From: CAVPLU01 sp050012535
Lineage (GTDB): Archaea > Thermoproteota > Bathyarchaeia > 40CM-2-53-6
DNA: 9,182 bases
Assembly: GCA_050012535.1 (NCBI GenBank)
Contig: JBEKGZ010000058.1
Location: 1-9,182, forward strand
Direction: 5' to 3'
Part shown: positions 6,107 to 9,182 of the stretch, piece after piece
How the letters are laid out: each line of letters opens with the position of its first letter
Position numbering within the stretch: the first letter of the stretch is position 1
Notes under the pieces: generated by a model
Databases searched by the model: none
The model's input: only the letters and a program-made list of their open reading frames with translations
Told to the model about the DNA's origin: nothing
Made by a program: the position numbers and the translations under genes

Positions 6107-7172
6107 GGAAAGGAAGACCAAAGTGCTGACATCCCTCACTGGGCTGGGTCAGCAACTCTACGATCAGATGTCAAAGCGCCAATTCCCTTGGGTCCAAATG
6201 CCAAACCGATCAATCCACAACATACGCTACGACCAGAAGCTAAGACAATACATACTTGGCGAGAAGACAGTCAAACGAAGTTCAAGGAACATAAAGCACA
6301 TCCGGCCATTGACTCAACTTGTTTGGACAGCATCATTTGTCGACGAACTCAGAGAACAAGATAGGACCTCAACGCTCAGAGATGTCTTCTATTCAGCTCA
6401 AGCGTATGAGATGAACTTCACAGACCAGACAGAGAGCGACAACATCATCACAGACCTCGAAACCGTTATCGGATACTCGCGAGAGGACTTCAACGTATTT
6501 CCTGAGGAGAGATCCTCGATTTTCGGGAACCTGGTCGTAGAGTACACTGTGCCCGGCTACGAGGGAAAGAAACTGAACCTTTCCTCACACCCCGATGGAA
6601 TGATGATAGGACCGGCGCTCACAAACGCAGAGTTCGCCGAGTGCAAAGCAGACAAGGTCATAGTTATCGAGAAAGGCGGCCTCTTTACGAGGTTCGTTGA
6701 GGAGAAAGTTCACGACAAACACAAAGCCATCCTTGTCCACACAGCGGGTCAGGCACCGAGAGCTACACGATCGCTCATCCGACGGCTGAACCAGGAACTA
6801 GACCTACCCGTCTACATCTTCTGCGACGCCGACCCATGGGGAATGCATATCGCCATGGTCATCATCTCGGGATCCGCGAATGCCGCACACTTGCGCGACC
6901 TCAATACTCCCGACGCGAAATGGGCTGGCGTGTGGGCCTCGGATATTGTCAAGTACGATCTTCCCAGTGACAAGTTGACCGATCTTGATATCAAGAGACT
7001 GTACGAGTTTGGGAAGGACCCCCGCTACGAGGGCAAATTGTGGAAGAGAGAGATCGAGACGTTTCTCAAAGTGAAGAAAAAGGCGGAGCAGGAAGCGTTC
7101 AGCCGATACGGCCTCGCCTACATTGTAGATGAATATCTTCCTGCTAAGCTCGAGGAGATGGACAAGTACTAG
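6054..7172 (+). CDS. top6A: DNA topoisomerase VI subunit A (Spo11-like, DNA-cleaving)
   Basis: DNA-cleaving subunit of topoisomerase VI and archaeal relative of meiotic Spo11. Numbered from ATG 6054 (372 residues): a very basic N-terminal tail (1-24), a winged-helix CAP-like domain with the catalytic tyrosine in STLRDVFY (Tyr 113; the preceding residue is Phe, so it is unambiguous), and a Toprim domain with Glu 206 in VIVIEKGG and the DxD pair Asp 258/Asp 260 in FCDADPWGMHIA. Long conserved blocks (SSHPDGMMIGPALT, HTAGQAPRATR, ISGSANAAHLRDL, RKAEQEAFSRYGL-like) are intact. The start is uncertain. ATG 6054 overlaps top6B by 53 bases and has no clear Shine-Dalgarno. GTG 6123 has AGGA (6111-6114) 8 bases ahead, begins 16 bases after the top6B stop and would give 349 residues. 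An ATG at 5997 is unlikely. Confidence 0.96.
   Translation: MKKKRIQEKRAKKRGLIKERKTKVLTSLTGLGQQLYDQMSKRQFPWVQMPNRSIHNIRYDQKLRQYILGEKTVKRSSRNIKHIRPLTQLVWTASFVDELREQDRTSTLRDVFYSAQAYEMNFTDQTESDNIITDLETVIGYSREDFNVFPEERSSIFGNLVVEYTVPGYEGKKLNLSSHPDGMMIGPALTNAEFAECKADKVIVIEKGGLFTRFVEEKVHDKHKAILVHTAGQAPRATRSLIRRLNQELDLPVYIFCDADPWGMHIAMVIISGSANAAHLRDLNTPDAKWAGVWASDIVKYDLPSDKLTDLDIKRLYEFGKDPRYEGKLWKREIETFLKVKKKAEQEAFSRYGLAYIVDEYLPAKLEEMDKY
6107..6114 (+). promoter_or_regulatory. Shine-Dalgarno-like purine tract ahead of alternative top6A start GTG 6123
   Basis: GGAAAGGA follows directly on the top6B stop codon, and its last AGGA is 8 bases from GTG 6123. It could direct translation of a shorter, non-overlapping Top6A, competing with the overlapping ATG 6054. 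The whole neighbourhood is purine-rich because of Lys/Glu codons, so chance is possible. Confidence 0.35.
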
Positions 7173-7197
7173 GCTTGCGTGTGGAACTCCCCGGTGC

Positions 7198-7278
7198 TTA
7201 GGTTGCGGCACTCTTGGGGGGCGGTCCCTTTTTCTCCTCTTTCTTCTTGGGTTTCTTCACCATTTTGAAGCTGCCCAT
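7198..7278 (-). CDS. Candidate 26-residue Lys-rich mini-protein, unrecognised
   Basis: A short minus-strand frame reading MGSFKMVKKPKKKEEKKG then PPPKSAAT and a TAA stop. I do not recognise a family; the Lys/Glu-rich part resembles the tails of small archaeal ribosomal proteins such as S25e, but no folded domain follows in any frame. In its favour: GGGATGGGAT (7284-7293) lies 5 bases before ATG 7278, and a TATA-like TTCTATAAGA (7311-7320) sits about 35-40 bases upstream, right after the peroxiredoxin stop. Against it: the Lys codons are the complement of a pyrimidine-rich tract on the plus strand that may just be the terminator of top6A. An internal ATG at 7263 would give 21 residues. It may be a real small basic nucleic-acid-binding protein or a chance ORF. 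Confidence 0.4.
   Translation of the reverse strand: MGSFKMVKKPKKKEEKKGPPPKSAAT
7228..7248 (+). terminator. Pyrimidine-rich tract, probable terminator of the top6B-top6A unit
   Basis: About 56 bases after the top6A stop the plus strand runs through CTTTTTCTCCTCTTTCTTC, with T-runs of five and three. Archaeal transcription commonly ends on T-rich tracts without a hairpin, and a terminator is expected here between convergent genes. The same bases encode the Lys/Glu stretch of the mini-ORF on the other strand. Confidence 0.4.
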
Positions 7279-7310
7279 TGTTTATCCCATCCCTAACAGA
7301 TGGTGAGGTA

Positions 7311-7320
7311 TCTTATAGAA
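7311..7320 (-). promoter_or_regulatory. TATA-like element upstream of the mini-ORF
   Basis: The minus strand reads TTCTATAAGA, close to the archaeal TATA-box consensus, centred about 38 bases before ATG 7278 and just downstream of the peroxiredoxin stop. A start about 25 bases further on would leave a short leader that contains the GGGATGGGAT motif. Confidence 0.35.
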
Positions 7321-7336
7321 GTAAGGCCTGGGGAAC

Positions 7337-7807
7337 TCAGATCTTGGCTAGGGCGTTCTTGATCGCTTCGTAGTCGGGTTGTTTGTCTGGATCTTCGCTG
7401 ACCCACCTGTACTGTACGATGCCCTTGGCATCTAGAACGAATACGGATCGCTTGGCGGCGGTGTATCCTTTGAGCCCCGCGAAATCATTAAGGAGCACAT
7501 TGAACTTCTTCACGACCTCTCTCCCATAGTCGCATAGAATCGGGAACTCCAGCTTGTTTGCTTCTGCGAAAGCCTTGTTCGAAAATGGGTCATTGACAGA
7601 TATACCGACGACCTGAGCGTTCAAGCCGTTAAGCGTCTGCATCGAATCCCTGAAGGTACACATCTCTTTGGTGCAGCCCCCCGTGAAGGCTCCCGGAAAG
7701 AACGCGAGAACGACTTTCTTTCCTTGGAACTCCTTCAGTGTTCGCATTTTCTTGTCTTGATCAAAGAGCTGGAAATCGGGTGTCTTCTGTCCTACTTCAA
7801 CCGACAT
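7337..7807 (-). CDS. Peroxiredoxin, BCP/PrxQ-type (AhpC/TSA family)
   Basis: A thiol peroxidase that reduces H2O2 and organic hydroperoxides in the cytoplasm. The 156-residue thioredoxin-fold protein has the active-site block FFPGAFTGGCTKEMC: Pro 38, Thr 42 and peroxidatic Cys 45 of the PxxxTxxC motif, with a second Cys at 50. The C-x4-C spacing (45/50) is that of BCP/PrxQ enzymes, in which the second Cys resolves the sulfenic acid within the subunit. Arg 120 (AAKRSVFVLD) is the conserved active-site arginine. A third Cys (92, FPILCDYG) is present. No signal peptide is seen. The start is ATG 7807, since GAGGT (7817-7821) is 9 bases ahead; an in-frame TTG at 7813 is only 3 bases from that motif. 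It is divergent from the MDR dehydrogenase, and no electron donor such as thioredoxin is encoded nearby. Confidence 0.94.
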   Translation of the reverse strand: MSVEVGQKTPDFQLFDQDKKMRTLKEFQGKKVVLAFFPGAFTGGCTKEMCTFRDSMQTLNGLNAQVVGISVNDPFSNKAFAEANKLEFPILCDYGREVVKKFNVLLNDFAGLKGYTAAKRSVFVLDAKGIVQYRWVSEDPDKQPDYEAIKNALAKI

Positions 7808-7941
7808 GACCAAACAACCTCAACTTGCTACAAAGGCACGTACTCGGAGTTAATCATTGCCCATGGACTTCACATAGGGGTGGATCAGCAACAGGTAAAT
7901 TGAGCTTGAGCGGAGCATGAATTCTGCTGGGGCAGATTGGA
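7808..7941. other. Divergent intergenic region between peroxiredoxin and MDR dehydrogenase
   Basis: This 134-base region holds the promoters of both divergent genes. On the plus strand, GTAAATT (7895-7901) is a weak TATA-like candidate about 40 bases before ATG 7942. On the minus strand, the AT-rich ATGATTAACTC (about 7847-7857) is a possible promoter element for the peroxiredoxin, though somewhat distant. I see no clear operator palindrome or RNA gene. Confidence 0.35.
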
Positions 7942-8973
7942 ATGAAAGCAGTTGTCTTCCATGAGCATGGAGGAGTTGACAAGCTAAGATATGAAGACCG
8001 GCCAGACCCGGTGATGAAGGATAACGAGGTTCTGGTGCGGGTCAAGGCCTGTGCTCTCAATCATCTTGACATCTGGGGACGCGTAGGTCTCCCAGGCGTT
8101 CAGATCCCACTTCCACACATCTCGGGAGACGACATCTCCGGTGAAGTTGTGAAGACGGGCAGACTTCTAACGCGCACCCGCCCAGGAGAGGAGGTGATCG
8201 TCTCTCCTGGCCTGAGTTGCGGCATATGCGAGTACTGCCTTTCGGGCCGCGACAGCATGTGCCGATCCTACAAGATCATAGGGTATCTCGTAGACGGCGG
8301 CTACGCGGAACTCGTCAGCGTACCTGAAGTCAACATCATTCCCAAGCCAGAATGGCTAAAACATGAGGAAGCCGCCGCAATACCGCTCGTCTTCATGACG
8401 GCCTGGCACATGCTTGTGACCAGAGCCGCAATCGCGCCGGGAGAATATGTACTCGTTCTCGGGGCAGGCAGCGGCGTCGGGAGCGCCGCGATCCAGATAG
8501 CCAAGCTTCATGGAGCTCGTGTAATAGCCACAGCCGGAAGCGAAGAGAAGCTCAAACTCGCTCGGACGCTGGGAGCTGATGAGCTGATCAACCACAGCGA
8601 GCAAGACATCGCTGTGGAAGCGAGAAGGATAACTGAGAAACGCGGAGTCGATGTCATTTTCGAACACGTAGGCTCAGCGACCTGGGAGAAAAGCATCAAA
8701 TCATTAGCCCTGGGCGGCAGACTCGTGACATGTGGCGCGACAACCGGTTATGCGGGACAGACAGACATACGATACCTGTACAGCAGACAATTGTCAATCC
8801 TGGGTTCCTACATGGCGAGCAAAGCAGAGCTCCTCAAGGTGATTGAGTTGGTAAAACAACGGCGACTGAAACCTATTCTCGATAAGGTCTATCCACTCAC
8901 AGAAGCCGCGAAAGCTCAGGAGCGAATGGAGAAGAGAGAACACTTCGGGAAGATCGTCCTATCCGTAGAATAG
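7942..8973 (+). CDS. Zinc-binding medium-chain dehydrogenase/reductase (alcohol dehydrogenase-like, quinone-oxidoreductase-like)
   Basis: A 343-residue MDR-superfamily NAD(P)H-dependent oxidoreductase. The N-terminal GroES-like domain (about 1-130) carries a structural-zinc lobe with four cysteines, C93, C96, C99 and C107 (CGICEYC...C). The Rossmann domain has the nucleotide loop VLGAGSGVGSAAIQIA (172-187). The usual catalytic-zinc ligands look replaced: the first Cys position reads ALNHLD (39-43) and the GHE motif reads GDD (62-64). This pattern, with PLPHISGDD, EHVGSATWEKS and GGRLVTCGATTGY, matches the 'Zn_ADH_like' group that keeps only structural zinc. The true substrate is unknown; an enoyl/quinone-type reductase is more likely than a classical alcohol dehydrogenase. 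The start is ATG 7942 (MKAVVFHEHGG, the typical family opening), with GGA directly in front. A GNAT gene starts 31 bases downstream in the same direction. Confidence 0.93.
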   Translation: MKAVVFHEHGGVDKLRYEDRPDPVMKDNEVLVRVKACALNHLDIWGRVGLPGVQIPLPHISGDDISGEVVKTGRLLTRTRPGEEVIVSPGLSCGICEYCLSGRDSMCRSYKIIGYLVDGGYAELVSVPEVNIIPKPEWLKHEEAAAIPLVFMTAWHMLVTRAAIAPGEYVLVLGAGSGVGSAAIQIAKLHGARVIATAGSEEKLKLARTLGADELINHSEQDIAVEARRITEKRGVDVIFEHVGSATWEKSIKSLALGGRLVTCGATTGYAGQTDIRYLYSRQLSILGSYMASKAELLKVIELVKQRRLKPILDKVYPLTEAAKAQERMEKREHFGKIVLSVE

Positions 8974-8992
8974 GCGATTAGCTGATCGGCTA

Positions 8993-8998
8993 GGAGGG
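8993..8998 (+). promoter_or_regulatory. Shine-Dalgarno site that sets the GNAT start
   Basis: GGAGGG lies 6 bases before TTG 9005, a near-ideal ribosome-binding site. It favours TTG 9005 over a TTG at 9047, whose nearest motif (AAGGT, 9038-9042) is only 4 bases away. Confidence 0.6.
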
Positions 8999-9004
8999 CC
9001 TTGA

Positions 9005-9182
9005 TTGTGCCCCTCGACCAGCGGCGAGCTACCTCATAAGGTCACATTGAAGAATGAATTAGAAGTTCTGATCCGAAGAGCCGGGCCCGAAGACTTCCGA
9101 GTGCTATTCTCGATGTTCAGCTCACTATCCGACGATACGATGTTTCGAAGGTTCCTGAGATCGCAGAAGGCACTAACTGAGG
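9005..9182 (+). CDS. GNAT-family N-acetyltransferase, Pat-like, N-terminus only (partial)
   Basis: The first 59 codons of a plus-strand gene cut by the right edge. The frame reads GELPHKVTLKNELEVLIRR, then AGPEDFRVLFSMFSSLSDDT and MFRRFLRSQKALTE. It lines up with the opening of stand-alone or PatZ-type protein acetyltransferases, which typically run ...EL..EVTLKDG..V.IRPIRPEDE...F..SLS.E....RFF. Such enzymes use acetyl-CoA to acetylate lysines of proteins such as acetyl-CoA synthetase or, in Sulfolobus, Alba. The acetyl-CoA-binding loop would lie beyond the edge, so the activity is inferred. The start is TTG 9005 because GGAGGG sits 6 bases ahead and the homologous region begins well before TTG 9047; an in-frame stop at 9002-9004 prevents any earlier start. 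The 31-base gap after the dehydrogenase suggests co-transcription. Confidence 0.75.
   Translation, partial: MCPSTSGELPHKVTLKNELEVLIRRAGPEDFRVLFSMFSSLSDDTMFRRFLRSQKALTE

Noticed and set aside
6804..7211. Minus-strand open frame of 135 codons opposite top6A
   Set aside because: It is antisense to the Toprim and C-terminal region of Top6A, which is strongly conserved; no motif or promoter of its own.
7198..7278. Mini-ORF as a truncated ribosomal protein S25e
   Set aside because: Only a Lys-rich tail resembles S25e; none of the frames after the stop continues into the winged-helix domain, so the name is not supported.
1..9182. CRISPR arrays, insertion sequences, tRNA or rRNA genes, riboswitches
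   Set aside because: Read by eye on both strands; no spaced direct repeats, transposase motifs, terminal inverted repeats or cloverleaf-like segments were evident. A tRNAscan or covariance-model scan was not possible here.

Overview
The window is chromosomal DNA from an archaeon. It carries archaeal or archaeo-eukaryotic information-processing genes: aIF2-beta, aIF1A, a RIO1-type kinase, a two-KH-domain ribosome-assembly protein, both subunits of DNA topoisomerase VI, a stand-alone MetG without the C-terminal tRNA-binding domain, and the archaeal family DUF424. Several genes appear to use GTG or TTG starts behind GGAGG-like Shine-Dalgarno motifs. The linkage aIF1A - RIO1 - KH - Top6B - Top6A is, from memory, typical of TACK-type archaea (Thaumarchaeota/Bathyarchaeia-like). 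The phylum is an inference that only a tree could settle.

Layout. Positions 1-1794 lie on the minus strand: metG, followed 16 bases downstream by the start of a PHP-domain metal-dependent phosphoesterase cut by the window edge. A divergent intergenic region (about 1795-2001) separates them from a plus-strand block at 2002-7172: aIF2-beta, DUF424, aIF1A, RIO1, KH protein, top6B, top6A. Gaps are short except before aIF1A (74 bases, with a TATA-like motif and a perfect palindrome) and before top6B (61 bases). The top6B and top6A frames overlap. A convergent spacer (7173-7336) holds a pyrimidine-rich tract on the plus strand and, on the minus strand, a 26-codon Lys-rich reading frame. A BCP/PrxQ-type peroxiredoxin (minus, 7337-7807) is then divergent from a zinc-binding MDR dehydrogenase (plus, 7942-8973). 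That gene is followed by the start of a GNAT acetyltransferase of the Pat type, cut by the right edge.

How the genes work together. aIF2-beta and aIF1A act in start-codon selection on the small subunit, and MetG supplies Met-tRNA. The RIO1 kinase and the KH (Pno1/Dim2/Krr1-like) protein are small-subunit maturation factors, so the plus-strand block is a translation-initiation and 30S-biogenesis cluster with the two topoisomerase VI genes attached. The right-hand part is metabolic and redox in character.

I found no mobile element, CRISPR array, tRNA or rRNA. I do not see a clearly new biological system. The most useful unexplained items are the 26-codon Lys-rich ORF at 7198-7278, the oppositely charged top6B/top6A overlap, and the palindrome over the aIF1A promoter region.
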